A program made the translations under genes and the position numbers. A stretch of DNA of 41,909 nucleotides from Akkermansiaceae bacterium (GTDB taxonomy: Bacteria; Verrucomicrobiota; Verrucomicrobiia; Verrucomicrobiales; Akkermansiaceae): contig CAISTY010000135.1 of assembly GCA_903888515.1 (NCBI GenBank), positions 1 through 41,909 of the forward strand. Direction: 5' to 3'. The notes beneath the pieces were generated by a model, which saw only the letters and a program-made list of their open reading frames with translations, was not told the origin of the DNA and searched no databases. Positions 8,456-16,080 of the stretch are shown in pieces (position 1 is the stretch's first letter; each line of letters begins with the position of its first letter).

Positions 8456-9671
8456 AGTTCATTGGGCCGGAGGCGCTGAGGAACGCATCGGTCGGCTCTA
8501 TCAGGACGCGCGCGGCGTGATTTTTTTTGAATACGATGCCGTCTGGCGCACGGGCACCCGGGAACTCTCGCCGATCTATCTGCCGAACTCGACACAAGGA
8601 GCGGTGAGTACGCCGACGCCGGGGTTTGGTGAGCTGCATGGTTTATTTCAAGATGCGCTTCCGGATTGGTGGGGTGAACGTCTGATGCAACGACATTTTG
8701 AGGCGCACGGGATTCCATGGAACCGGGTCACGGCCTTGCGCAAACTTGCCTGCCAGGGCCATAGGAAAATGGGCGCTCTCACATTTCATCCGTGCATGGA
8801 CGAAACGGATTTCAATGATGGCATGGTGGCCGAGCTTGGAGAGTTGGTGCAAGCGGCCCGAGAGATGCTCCGTGGGGAGACGGGTGAAGTCATGGCAGCC
8901 TTGCTGCGTTCCGGGATGTCGCCTGGTGGCGCCCAGCCGAAGGCGCTACTGGCGATCTCGGAGGATTTTTCGGAAATCCTGCTGGATGATCCGCCGCCGC
9001 CTGGGTTTGGCGGGTGGTTGATCAAGTTTGATACCGAGCCGGTGCTGCAGGAAGGCCGCATCGAAGCGGCCTATGCGGACATGGCTCGTGCTGCAGGAAT
9101 CACGGTGCCGGAAACGCGACTGCTGGAGGCCGCTGGCGGTTGCCATTTTCTGAGTCGCCGCTTTGATCGTGGCGCGGCAGGGGAGCGCCTGCATTCGCAT
9201 TCGTATTCCGGACTTACCCATACGTCGTTGCGAGATGGGCTTGATTACAAGGACTTGATGGAAATCGCGCGGTCGCTAACTGAAGACCAACGGAGTGTGG
9301 AGGAGATATTCCGGCGGGCGGTGTTCAATGTGGCTGCGGCCAATGATGATGATCACGGGCGCAATCATGCGTTTCTGATGGATGCAGCGGGTGTCTGGTG
9401 CCTGGCCCCCGCTTTTGACCTGACATTGGCTTTCTATCCACTGGCATCCGGTTTCCGTGCTGCCCGCGTGAACGGCAAGGCTGCCCACATCACGCGCCAG
9501 GATTTCATCCGGCTCGGTGAAGCGCAGGCTGTGAGGAACGCGGGTGCAGTCATCGATCAGGTCATCGCCGCCATCGCCCAATGGGAACGTCACGCCGCCG
9601 CCAACGGTGTCACGCTTGCGAACGCGGCAACAGTGGCGGCACAACAGCAAATCATCATGCTGCAACCCTGA
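8445..9671 (+). CDS. hipA: HipA-family serine/threonine kinase toxin
   Basis: A 408-residue HipA-like kinase. The family toxin inactivates a translation-linked target (glutamyl-tRNA synthetase in E. coli HipA) and promotes growth arrest. The ATG at 8445 follows GGAG; a GTG three bases upstream is less likely. The N-terminal couple_hipA domain (GRLYQ, ELSPIYLP, GLFQDALPDWWGERLM) precedes the kinase part. There SPGGAQPKALL is the ATP-loop motif, GWLIKFD carries the Lys, ANDDDHGRNHAFLMD is the catalytic loop and LAPAFDLT is the DFD-like metal motif. All key motifs look intact, so the toxin may be active. The pair lies between prmA and a prmA remnant, suggesting insertion here. Confidence 0.92.
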   Translation: MELEVHWAGGAEERIGRLYQDARGVIFFEYDAVWRTGTRELSPIYLPNSTQGAVSTPTPGFGELHGLFQDALPDWWGERLMQRHFEAHGIPWNRVTALRKLACQGHRKMGALTFHPCMDETDFNDGMVAELGELVQAAREMLRGETGEVMAALLRSGMSPGGAQPKALLAISEDFSEILLDDPPPPGFGGWLIKFDTEPVLQEGRIEAAYADMARAAGITVPETRLLEAAGGCHFLSRRFDRGAAGERLHSHSYSGLTHTSLRDGLDYKDLMEIARSLTEDQRSVEEIFRRAVFNVAAANDDDHGRNHAFLMDAAGVWCLAPAFDLTLAFYPLASGFRAARVNGKAAHITRQDFIRLGEAQAVRNAGAVIDQVIAAIAQWERHAAANGVTLANAATVAAQQQIIMLQP

Positions 9672-9672
9672 A

Positions 9673-9720
9673 CGTCGTCACGGCCAACCTGTTTGCCAAG
9701 GTGTTGATCGAGGTCTGGCA
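9673..9720 (+). pseudogene. 48-bp internal fragment of a second prmA copy
   Basis: Right after the hipA stop, 9673-9720 reads VVTANLFAKVLIEVW, against VVTANLFSTVLIAAW in prmA near 7793-7838. By eye only about four mismatches occur over some 46 bases, then similarity stops on both sides. It is an internal piece, so it is not a simple target-site duplication of the prmA end. It may be left over from a diverged paralogue or from replacement of an older prmA adjoining mutM. Confidence 0.8.
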
Positions 9721-9726
9721 TGATCG

Positions 9727-10542
9727 TCACTTCTGGCACTGCGGGCACCAGAAGGTCGAGCGTTGGCCGGTGACCGTGTGGCGGATCGGGGTGCCACACA
9801 CCCGGCAGGGTTCGCCAGTGCGTTGATAGACGCGGAGCCGCTGCTTGAAATACCCGGGTTTGCCGTCGGCATGCAGGAAATCGCGCAAGGTGGTTCCGCC
9901 GTCGGCGATCGCTTCGGTTAGAACCGCGCGGATCGCGGCCACGAGTTTCGCGAGGCGGGGTTTTGACAAGCGTCTGGCCATCGTTTGCGGCCGGATGCCC
10001 GCGCGGAACAACGCTTCGGAGGCATAGATGTTGCCCACGCCGACCACCACCTTGGCGTCCATAATCACGAGTTTGATGGCAACGGAACGTTTGGCGCAGG
10101 CCACCGCCAGATGGGCGGTGGTGAAACCCTCCTCCAAAGGCTCCGGCCCGAGTTTTGCCAACAACGGATGCGCCGGCAGATCACCGGTGAGGCGCAACAC
10201 CAGCCCGAAGCGCCGCGGATCGTGAAACCGCAGTTGTTTGCCCCGGGCCAGTGTGATGCCGAGGTGGTCGTGCGACTTCCACGGCTGCGCCGCCGTGGCC
10301 ACCCGCAGGTTGCCGGACATGCCGAGATGAATCAGCAGCGTGCTGTCATCGTCGATCTCCAGCAGCAGATATTTCGCGCGCCGCCGTATGCCCGTGATGC
10401 GCCGTCCCTCGATTGCGGCCAGTGATTTGGAAACCGGTTGCCGGAGGTCGCGGCGGCGCACGATCACCTCCACAACCCGCGCTCCTAACAGATGCGGCGC
10501 GATGCCGCGGCGCGTGGTTTCAACTTCGGGAAGCTCGGGCAC
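9727..10542 (-). CDS. mutM: Formamidopyrimidine-DNA glycosylase
   Basis: Removes 8-oxoguanine and ring-opened purines and cuts the abasic site. The mature enzyme must begin M-PELPEVE, because the N-terminal proline is the nucleophile. Here that context is GTG-CCC-GAG at 10542, so a GTG start giving 271 residues is chosen; 90 in-frame codons upstream are antisense-like, overlap mutS and are ignored. Other marks are LLLEIDDDSTLLIHLGMSG (with the conserved Lys before it), FHDPRRFG, VGVGNIYASEALF and a complete C-terminal zinc finger (CRVCGTPIRH, CPQCQK). The gap to mutS is 17 bp, so the two repair genes probably share a transcript. Confidence 0.96.
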   Translation of the reverse strand: MPELPEVETTRRGIAPHLLGARVVEVIVRRRDLRQPVSKSLAAIEGRRITGIRRRAKYLLLEIDDDSTLLIHLGMSGNLRVATAAQPWKSHDHLGITLARGKQLRFHDPRRFGLVLRLTGDLPAHPLLAKLGPEPLEEGFTTAHLAVACAKRSVAIKLVIMDAKVVVGVGNIYASEALFRAGIRPQTMARRLSKPRLAKLVAAIRAVLTEAIADGGTTLRDFLHADGKPGYFKQRLRVYQRTGEPCRVCGTPIRHTVTGQRSTFWCPQCQK

Positions 10543-10559
10543 GGCGGTGATCTGACATG

Positions 10560-13130
10560 TTAGAAATCGCCGAACAGGTCCAGTTGCGGTGGGTTGGATT
10601 TCGGCAGGGTGTCCTGGACGGTGTTTTTGGCTTTGGGGCCTTGGGATTTGGCCTCGGGTTTGACCGAGTGGAGTTCGAGGTGGGAGAGGATGGATTTCGC
10701 GCGTTCGACGACGGCTCTGGGCAGTCCTGCGAGGCGGGCGACCTGGATGCCGTAGGATTTGTCGGCGGCACCGGGGAGGATTTTGTGGAGGAAGATGATT
10801 TCCTCGTTCCATTCTCTAACGGCCACGTTGTAGTTGGCGACAGCTTGTTTGGTGTTGGCCAGGTCTGTTAGCTCGTGGTAGTGGGTGGCGAAGAGTGTGC
10901 GGCAGCCGATGGTGTCATGCAGATGTTCGGCAACGGCCCAGGCGATCGAGAGACCGTCGAAGGTGGCGGTGCCGCGGCCGATTTCATCGAGGATGACCAG
11001 CGATCTATCAGTCGCGTGGTTGAGGATGAGGGCGGTTTCGCTCATCTCCACCATGAAGGTGGATTGGCCGCGCGAGATGTCGTCCGACGCGCCGACGCGG
11101 CAGAAGATGCGGTCCACCAAGCCCAGCGTCGCGCTTTCGGCAGGGACGTAGGCGCCGATCTGGGCCATCACGGCGATCAGGGCGATCTGGCGGATGTAGG
11201 TGGATTTGCCCGCCATGTTAGGGCCGGTGAGAATCTGCAGGCGGGCGGTGAGCGGATCGAGTTCGGTGTCGTTGGGGACGAACTTGGTGTCCGTCAGGGT
11301 TTGCTCGAGCACCGGATGGCGGCCGTTGACGACAAAGAACCCGTTGGATTCGTTGAGCACCGGGCGGCAGTGGCGGTGGAGCTGGGCACCATCGGCGAGC
11401 GCGCATAGCACGTCGATTGCGGCGACGGCGGCGGCGGTTTGCTGGAGATTCGGCAGGTGGGTGATGACCTGGGCGCGGAGTTGGCCGAAGAGTTCGGCTT
11501 CGAGTTGTTTCGAGCGTTCTTCGGCGCCTAACACCTTGCTTTCCATTTCCTTGAGCGACGGGGTGATGTAGCGCTCGGCATTGGACATGGTTTGTTTGCG
11601 CGTGTAATCGCCGGGCACCTTGGCGAGATGGGTGGAGGTGATTTCGATGAAGTAACCGAAGACGTTGTTGAATTTGATTTTCAACGAATCGATGCCGGTG
11701 CGTTTGCGTTCGTCTTCCTGGAGGCGGGCGATCCAGTCCTTGCCGCCGCGCGCGGCGCTGCGGAGATCGTCGAGTTCGGCCGACCAGCCGTCGCGGATGA
11801 TGCCGCCGTCGCGCAGGTGGCCGGGCGGTTCGTCTGTTAGGGCGGCGGCGAGCAGCGAGGTGAGGTCGGAGAAATCGTGGAGATGAGTGCGGAGGTTGGA
11901 CGTCTCGTCCGACTTGGCAAGCGTACTTCCAGCCTGCTGGAGAGAGGAAGAGCGGCTGGCGGGACGCCCGTCATCCGTCACAGGCGGAACGCCTGTGCCC
12001 CACAGCGATGTTAGATCCTCCTTGAGGGCGGGGATATGGGCGAGCGAGGTGGCGAGGGATTGGAGGTCGCGGGCATTGCCGGACCCTTGCGAGAGGCGCG
12101 ACGTGGTGCGCTCGATGTCGCGGATGCCTTTGAGCGACTCGCGGCATTTCGATAGCAGGAACGGTTCTGCTAGAAACGCGGCGATCAGATCCTGGCGGGC
12201 GGTCAGTGTTGTCAGATCGCGCAACGGGTGGAGGATCCAATCGCGCAGCAGGCGTGCGCCCATCGGGGTGGCGGTGCGGTCGAGCACGGCGAGCAGGGTG
12301 TGTTGTTTGCCGGCGCGCGACTCGACGAGGTCGAGGTTGCGTTGGGACGCGATATCGATGAGGACGTGATCGGCGCTGGCACGCACATGCGGCTGTCGCA
12401 GGTGGTCGCACTGGCGGCGGAGTTGGTGGATGAGGTAATGGAGCACGGCGCCGGCGGCTCCGCTGGCGGCATGGAGGTTGCCGCAGCCGAAGCCATCAAG
12501 CGAGTGGACGTTGAAATGGTCCTTGATGAGCTGGGCGGCGTGCTCCGGGAGGAACGCGTAACCGTCGTACGCCAAGCTGTTGGCGAGTGTGCCGAACTCG
12601 GCGGTCTGATGGTCCGGGATGAGCACCTCGGAAGCGGAAATGCGCGCGATTTCATCCTCCATCAGCCCGAAATCCGCGAACTCGGCGATGGTGAATTCCC
12701 CGGTGGTGTGGTCCACGCACGCGAGACCGATGGATTTCGCATGGCGGCACACTGCGGCGAGGTAGTTCGGCCGCTGGTCATCCAGCAGCGTGAGGTCATC
12801 GATGGAGCCGGGCGACAAGATGCGGGAGATTTCGCGGGCGACGAGTTTGCCGGGTTGTGGCTCGGACGTTTGTTCGGCGATGGCGACGCGTTTACCGGCC
12901 TTGAGGAGCCGGGCGAGGTAGCCTTGTGCGGCATGATAGGGGACGCCGCACATGGGGGTACCGCCGCGTTTGGTGAGGGCCACGTTGAGGATTGGCGCGG
13001 CGGTTTTTGCGTCCTCAAAAAACATTTCGTAAAAGTCCCCGAGCCGGTAGAGCAGGATGACATCCGCAGGCAGGGATTTGCGCATCGCCAGATACTGGGC
13101 CATCATCGGCGTGCTTGCGGGAACCGTCAT
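10560..13130 (-). CDS. mutS: DNA mismatch repair ATPase MutS
   Basis: Recognises mismatches and starts repair with MutL. The ATG at 13130 gives 856 residues (E. coli 853) starting MTVPASTPMMAQYL; the frame continues 88 codons upstream without family similarity. Mismatch-binding GDFYEMFFEDA is near residue 35. ATPase motifs are TGPNMAGKST, LDEIGRGTATFDG and ATHYHEL. Core and clamp domains are present, with RERTG-like KRTGIDSLKIKFNNVFGYFIE. An unusual insertion of roughly 27-35 residues, containing WGTGVPPVTDDGRPAS and LQQAGSTL, sits in the core before HDFSDLTSLLAAAL. It is encoded by a palindromic genomic repeat and keeps the frame. Probably functional, but this should be tested. Confidence 0.96.
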   Translation of the reverse strand: MTVPASTPMMAQYLAMRKSLPADVILLYRLGDFYEMFFEDAKTAAPILNVALTKRGGTPMCGVPYHAAQGYLARLLKAGKRVAIAEQTSEPQPGKLVAREISRILSPGSIDDLTLLDDQRPNYLAAVCRHAKSIGLACVDHTTGEFTIAEFADFGLMEDEIARISASEVLIPDHQTAEFGTLANSLAYDGYAFLPEHAAQLIKDHFNVHSLDGFGCGNLHAASGAAGAVLHYLIHQLRRQCDHLRQPHVRASADHVLIDIASQRNLDLVESRAGKQHTLLAVLDRTATPMGARLLRDWILHPLRDLTTLTARQDLIAAFLAEPFLLSKCRESLKGIRDIERTTSRLSQGSGNARDLQSLATSLAHIPALKEDLTSLWGTGVPPVTDDGRPASRSSSLQQAGSTLAKSDETSNLRTHLHDFSDLTSLLAAALTDEPPGHLRDGGIIRDGWSAELDDLRSAARGGKDWIARLQEDERKRTGIDSLKIKFNNVFGYFIEITSTHLAKVPGDYTRKQTMSNAERYITPSLKEMESKVLGAEERSKQLEAELFGQLRAQVITHLPNLQQTAAAVAAIDVLCALADGAQLHRHCRPVLNESNGFFVVNGRHPVLEQTLTDTKFVPNDTELDPLTARLQILTGPNMAGKSTYIRQIALIAVMAQIGAYVPAESATLGLVDRIFCRVGASDDISRGQSTFMVEMSETALILNHATDRSLVILDEIGRGTATFDGLSIAWAVAEHLHDTIGCRTLFATHYHELTDLANTKQAVANYNVAVREWNEEIIFLHKILPGAADKSYGIQVARLAGLPRAVVERAKSILSHLELHSVKPEAKSQGPKAKNTVQDTLPKSNPPQLDLFGDF
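11895..12003. repeat. Palindromic repeat inserted in frame in mutS
   Basis: The segment carries the perfect hairpin CACAGGCG-GAA-CGCCTGTG (11979-11997) and a second palindromic unit TCCAGCCTGCTGGA (around 11928-11941). Both are of the kind found between genes elsewhere in this window. Nothing comparable exists in E. coli MutS at this point, so the segment is taken as a repeat that entered the gene. Exact ends are uncertain by about 10-20 bp. Confidence 0.75.
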
Positions 13131-13256
13131 GCCCGAGACACTGGCGACGATCACCCGGGGAATCAAGAATCCATGCGCACCGGGGCGAATTTTGATTGTC
13201 GGGACGTCTTGTGGCGGGTGAGGGCCGTTGGAAACGCTGGTACCGGAACGGAGGCA

Positions 13257-13296
13257 GGAAAATGGGGGGCTGACATCCTCAAAGCCGACGCCCCCC
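13257..13296 (-). terminator. Hairpin downstream of the MazF-like gene, ahead of mutS
   Basis: GGGGGGC at 13264-13270 pairs with GCCCCCC at 13290-13296. On the minus strand the stem is followed by ATTTTCC. It lies between the toxin gene and mutS and could separate their transcripts. The loop is long (19 nt) and the T run short. Confidence 0.4.
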
Positions 13297-13374
13297 GACA
13301 TGCTCGAAGACCTCGTTCCATAAGCAATGCGCCCTCGGCGATGGCGTGCCACCTGCTGGCATTGCAACCGGGGA

Positions 13375-13693
13375 CTACGCCGGCTTGGTGACACTGACGT
13401 TGTGAAAGTCCACGCCCAGTTTCTTCAACACATAGCCGGTTTCGCGCAGGTACCTTGCCATGGAATATACCGATCGGGCCTTGGAGTTCATGGTGTTGAA
13501 TCGCTTGAAGGCCCTTTATGTTGGCGTAACTGCGCTCGCGCAGAAATGGTCGGGATGGCAATTCCACCTCGTAAGCTGATCCTCTGTTAGCCGTCGTGAT
13601 CGGGGCACAAATCGTCAATGCCCTTGGAGCAGCAGCATCCTCGCGGGAAACGACCATCATCATGCGGACCTTCCCTCCCATGCCAAGATCCAC
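13375..13693 (-). pseudogene. MazF/PemK-family toxin, probably frameshifted near its end
   Basis: The first 80 or so codons are clearly PemK/MazF: VDLGMGGKVRMMMVVSRED, LTICAPITTANRGSAYEVEL and NIKGLQAIQHHELQGPIG. These toxins are sequence-specific endoribonucleases. The usual RP after the beta-hairpin is here RM. In-frame codons just upstream (KPGEVYR) also fit the family, but ACT stands where an ATG is expected, so translation would have to use GTG at 13693. After GIFHGK (around 13460) the frame becomes unlike the family and runs to 13163. The +1 frame gives a plausible last helix (ARYLRETGYVLKKLGV) and stops at 13375. I read this as one indel, but a sequencing error or a divergent C-terminus is possible. 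Confidence 0.6.
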
Positions 13694-13712
13694 TCGGTAG
13701 ACTTCTCCAGGT

Positions 13713-13940
13713 TTAGTCTACATAAAGAGAATTGATGGCATCTTGCCTCATTTGGGTCGGAAGCAGTAGGTCGCTATTGTCAGGAATCCCCACAATGAAC
13801 GGCAGCCCGCGTCTCAGCCTCACCTGACTTAGGAACATTCGGATCGCCTCGGTCGTGTTGATGCCCAAGGTGCCGAAGACCGCTTCCGCATCGGCCTTCA
13901 GCTTGGAATCTACCCTTGCTCGTACTATTGCCTCTTTCAT
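13713..13940 (-). CDS. RelB/DinJ-family antitoxin
   Basis: A 75-residue protein. The N-terminal half, IVRARVDSKLKADAEAVFGTLGINTTEAIRMFL, is the ribbon-helix-helix fold of RelB/DinJ antitoxins; the second half binds toxin. The ATG at 13940 lies inside a perfect palindrome; an upstream ATG (14006) would add 22 residues translated from palindromic DNA and is less likely. The gene ends about 20 bp before the MazF-like frame, so the two look like one operon. DinJ-type antitoxins more often pair with YafQ/RelE toxins, so this is a mixed pair. Confidence 0.8.
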   Translation of the reverse strand: MKEAIVRARVDSKLKADAEAVFGTLGINTTEAIRMFLSQVRLRRGLPFIVGIPDNSDLLLPTQMRQDAINSLYVD

Positions 13941-13966
13941 GGTGCCATGAAAGAGCCCAATTGGGC
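13934..13966 (-). promoter_or_regulatory. Two adjacent palindromes at the antitoxin start (probable operator)
   Basis: CTTTCATGG-TG-CCATGAAAG (13934-13953) is a perfect 9-bp inverted repeat that includes the antitoxin ATG. GCCCAATTGGGC (13955-13966) follows immediately upstream. Ribbon-helix-helix antitoxins repress their own operon through such palindromes. Overlap with the start codon suggests repression at or just after transcription start. Function is inferred. Confidence 0.6.
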
Positions 13967-14063
13967 CACCTTGCAAGCGGGATTTCCAGATATTTTTTGT
14001 GGCCAACGTTTGATGTGCTCCTACGGGAGCGATTGAATGGAAAGTGGAAGGTGATTAAGCTGC

Positions 14064-14771
14064 TTATGGTCCGTTAGGAGGCACGGCTTGTTCGCTTGGT
14101 TGATTTCGATGGCTGGGAATGGCCCGGATCTTTGCGACCAACGTCAGCTCAAACTCCGAGGGATTCACTCCTCGTCCAGGGTCGCGACAAATCACTAGGA
14201 CCCCATGGGAGTTCTTCGGCGCTGGCGGCCCCTTCTGATCTTCAGTTGTCGCTAGCTCGGCAGGGGTAGCGGCTCTCACAAAAACCGACACTCCTCCATG
14301 CGCTCCAATCTTTCCTGTGGGGCGAAACTCGATGCCTTCGATACCCTCGCGCCAGTTCGTGTGGGCCTTCCACTGGTCGCTCTTGAGCATCACGACTTCC
14401 CCCAAGAACGCCTTGGAATCCTTACAGAACACAGGTTCGACATGGTCTTCGGCCTGTTCATCGTGAACATACTTGATCGGCACTTCCACAATGTCTCCGT
14501 CAACGATAGCGGTATCTCCGAATCTCTTCAAATCATAGTCTCGACGCGTGCCGTTCCGATAAATTCGGATTCTGCTGGTAGACCCCATGACAAGGGGCTT
14601 GGTAATCTCACTGAAAACCGCGCTTAAGTTGGCTGCCTTGGTGATTGCGAATCGCCCGGGGTTCTCGACTTCGCCCGCTACTGTCGCATGGGGTGACGCA
14701 TCTACACCTGCATCTGCGAAACAGCTCGATGGAAGCACCAAGGCAACGATGACTGGTAGAACTAGGCGCAT
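14064..14771 (-). CDS. Secreted protein with an SLBB-like (beta-grasp) domain
   Basis: The ATG at 14771 gives 235 residues with a signal peptide (MRLVLPVIVALVLPSSCFADAG). An upstream in-frame ATG at 14882 would hide it. Residues about 30-100 (VAGEVENPGRFAIT, LSAVFSEI, SRIRIYRNG, DTAIVDGDIVEVP) resemble the SLBB ligand-binding fold of polysaccharide-export and related envelope proteins. The second half has GIEGIEFRPTGKIGAHGGVSVFVRA and a region reminiscent of type II/III secretin-like accessory proteins, but I do not recognise the family. Partners are not adjacent. Base composition is more AT-rich than its neighbours, suggesting acquisition. Confidence 0.65.
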   Translation of the reverse strand: MRLVLPVIVALVLPSSCFADAGVDASPHATVAGEVENPGRFAITKAANLSAVFSEITKPLVMGSTSRIRIYRNGTRRDYDLKRFGDTAIVDGDIVEVPIKYVHDEQAEDHVEPVFCKDSKAFLGEVVMLKSDQWKAHTNWREGIEGIEFRPTGKIGAHGGVSVFVRAATPAELATTEDQKGPPAPKNSHGVLVICRDPGRGVNPSEFELTLVAKIRAIPSHRNQPSEQAVPPNGP

Positions 14772-15042
14772 CTTATTTCTGTAGCGAACAGTTTTGTTCA
14801 CGAACGCGTTCGGTTTGCACCAGTTCACGAACGCGCTCGTGTTACGGTACAAACCGAACCCGGAAGTGCGGACTTCGTCCACCGCCGCTGTGAAGCGGCG
14901 TCAGACAATCCCCGTTTATCGGGCCTGCGGCGATTCCGCAAGGGAATGCTTCGGCCCATCTTCCAAGTCGGCGCGGCGGGCCGCCACGCCCTACCTCTGA
15001 AGAAAGACTCAGGCAGGAATGCCTGAGCTCCGTTTTTACTCT
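14772..15042. repeat. Intergenic cluster of palindromic repeats
   Basis: The gap is largely made of hairpin units. These are a pair of near-palindromes CGAACGCGTTCG and CGAACGCGCTCG (around 14800-14840), CGCCGCT-GTGA-AGCGGCG (around 14883-14900), and CTCAGGCA-GGAA-TGCCTGAG (15008-15027) followed by CTCCGTTTTT. The last unit recurs in reverse orientation at 41209-41262 with matching changes on both stem arms. No protein is supported here. Confidence 0.75.
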
Positions 15043-15264
15043 TCACCCATGACTGTAGCCATTGGTGAAACGGAGACCGTTGTGCGCGAGGGAATCGATG
15101 TGCGGGGTCGGGATGTCTTTGGCGAATCCCTGGCAGCCGACTTCGCCCCAGCCGAGGTCGTCAGCGTAGAAAATGACGATGTTGGGTTGGGCGGCGGTTG
15201 ACGAATGGAGCGGGGTGAGCAACGCAAGAGCGAGGGCGAGGGGGACGAGGGCGCGGGTTTTCAT
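15043..15264 (-). pseudogene. Truncated sulfatase (N-terminal 73 residues only)
   Basis: The ATG at 15264 begins a signal peptide ([19 protein letters not shown]) followed by [19 protein letters not shown] and [20 protein letters not shown]. This is the start of a secreted type I arylsulfatase with the first metal-binding Asp pair (DD). The frame stops right after GYSHG, before the catalytic Cys/Ser-x-Pro-x-Arg motif that normally follows within about ten residues. The remaining 400 or so residues are missing. The break falls at the edge of the palindromic repeat at 15003-15052, which suggests repeat-linked deletion. It cannot be an active sulfatase. Confidence 0.9.
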
Positions 15265-15752
15265 TGGGTAAGGAGCCGGGGTTGACGGGACGGGAGCGAG
15301 GTTATGATTGCCAGGAATGTGCTTCTTCGGGGTGAAAGCCGTTGGAAGAGCCGGTGGCCGGACCGAAACGTGGGGAAATGGGGGTTGCGGGGGAAAAGGG
15401 GGGGGGAAGAGGTGTTTCGGTGTTTCGGAAGGGCGGTGTTGCGGTGAAAATATAGAGACAGGAACCTCCAAACGGCGGATTTGGGCAAGGGACAGTGGTT
15501 TGCGAGCGGATTCATGGGAAAATCCTCGAACCCGAAAATACCTATCCGGCCCGCTTTGCAAAGGATTTTCGTTGGCCATTCAGCCGTACCCGGTGGATGC
15601 GGCTAACCGAGCCAGACACACCAACACAAAAAGCCCCGTACAGCATTTCGTCCCCGCTCATCACCCCTTGATACTCTGGTTAGGCTGGCCGTCGTCGGGC
15701 AAATCGCCGACCGCACGGTGACGCCTTTTGTGGCATCGTATGAAAAACATCA
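15265..15752. other. Gene-poor spacer between the sulfatase remnant and higBA
   Basis: No frame on either strand looks like a protein. The sequence has purine-rich G runs around 15375-15440 and no strong palindrome that I can place. It may hold the old promoter of the sulfatase gene. I see nothing else that can be named. Confidence 0.5.
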
Positions 15753-15780
15753 TTGACGGCTTAACGCCGCGCGTTATTAT
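15753..15780 (+). promoter_or_regulatory. Sigma-70-type promoter of higBA
   Basis: TTGACG (15753-15758) and TATTAT (15775-15780) with a 16-bp spacer are close to the vegetative consensus. Transcription would start around 15787, leaving a leader of only a few bases before the ATG at 15793. No Shine-Dalgarno is visible, so translation may be nearly leaderless. Confidence 0.6.
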
Positions 15781-15792
15781 CCCCCTGACCCG

Positions 15793-16074
15793 ATGATTCG
15801 TTCCTTTGCTTGCAGAAAAACAGCACTCTTCTTCGAGGAACGGAAAACCCGGTCGCTTCCGCCGGACATGCAACGCGTTGCCCTGCGCAAACTTGCCCAG
15901 CTTCATGCCGTCACCGAACGCAACCATCTTTCCATCCCACCCGGCAACCGCCTGGAAACCCTCAAGGGCAACCGGGTGGGGAAGCACTCCATTCGCATCA
16001 ATGACCAATGGCGCATCTGTTTCCGCTGGAAAACCGACGGCCCGCACGAAGTTGAAATCATCGATTACCACTGA
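15793..16074 (+). CDS. higB: HigB-type toxin (RelE/ParE superfamily)
   Basis: A 93-residue protein beginning MIRSFACRKTALFFEER, with LRKLAQLHAVTERNHLSIPPGNRLE and the C-terminal HSIRINDQWRICFRW. This is the full HigB pattern of ribosome-dependent mRNA endonucleases. The conserved basic and aromatic residues of the C-terminal sheet are present. The toxin gene comes first, 6 bp before its antitoxin, the normal order for higBA. A strong promoter sits directly upstream. Intact and probably functional. Confidence 0.95.
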   Translation: MIRSFACRKTALFFEERKTRSLPPDMQRVALRKLAQLHAVTERNHLSIPPGNRLETLKGNRVGKHSIRINDQWRICFRWKTDGPHEVEIIDYH

Positions 16075-16080
16075 TCCATC

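Noticed and set aside
10543..10812. N-terminal extension of MutM by 90 codons
   Set aside because: MutM needs proline directly after the start residue; the GTG at 10542 gives that. The extension overlaps mutS and is not protein-like.
12228..13391. A 387-codon open frame on the plus strand opposite mutS
   Set aside because: It lies wholly antisense to clear MutS coding sequence, has no family features and a composition expected from the complement of a GC-rich gene.
13941..14006. Peptide GGPIGLFHG upstream of the DinJ-like start resembling QGPIGIFHG in the MazF-like frame
   Set aside because: The upstream copy is translated from adjacent palindromes; the likeness at the DNA level is weak, so it is probably chance, although a small duplication cannot be excluded.
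15308..15721. Open frame of 137 codons on the plus strand
   Set aside because: Gly-rich translation of a G-run spacer with no homology features or ribosome-binding site.
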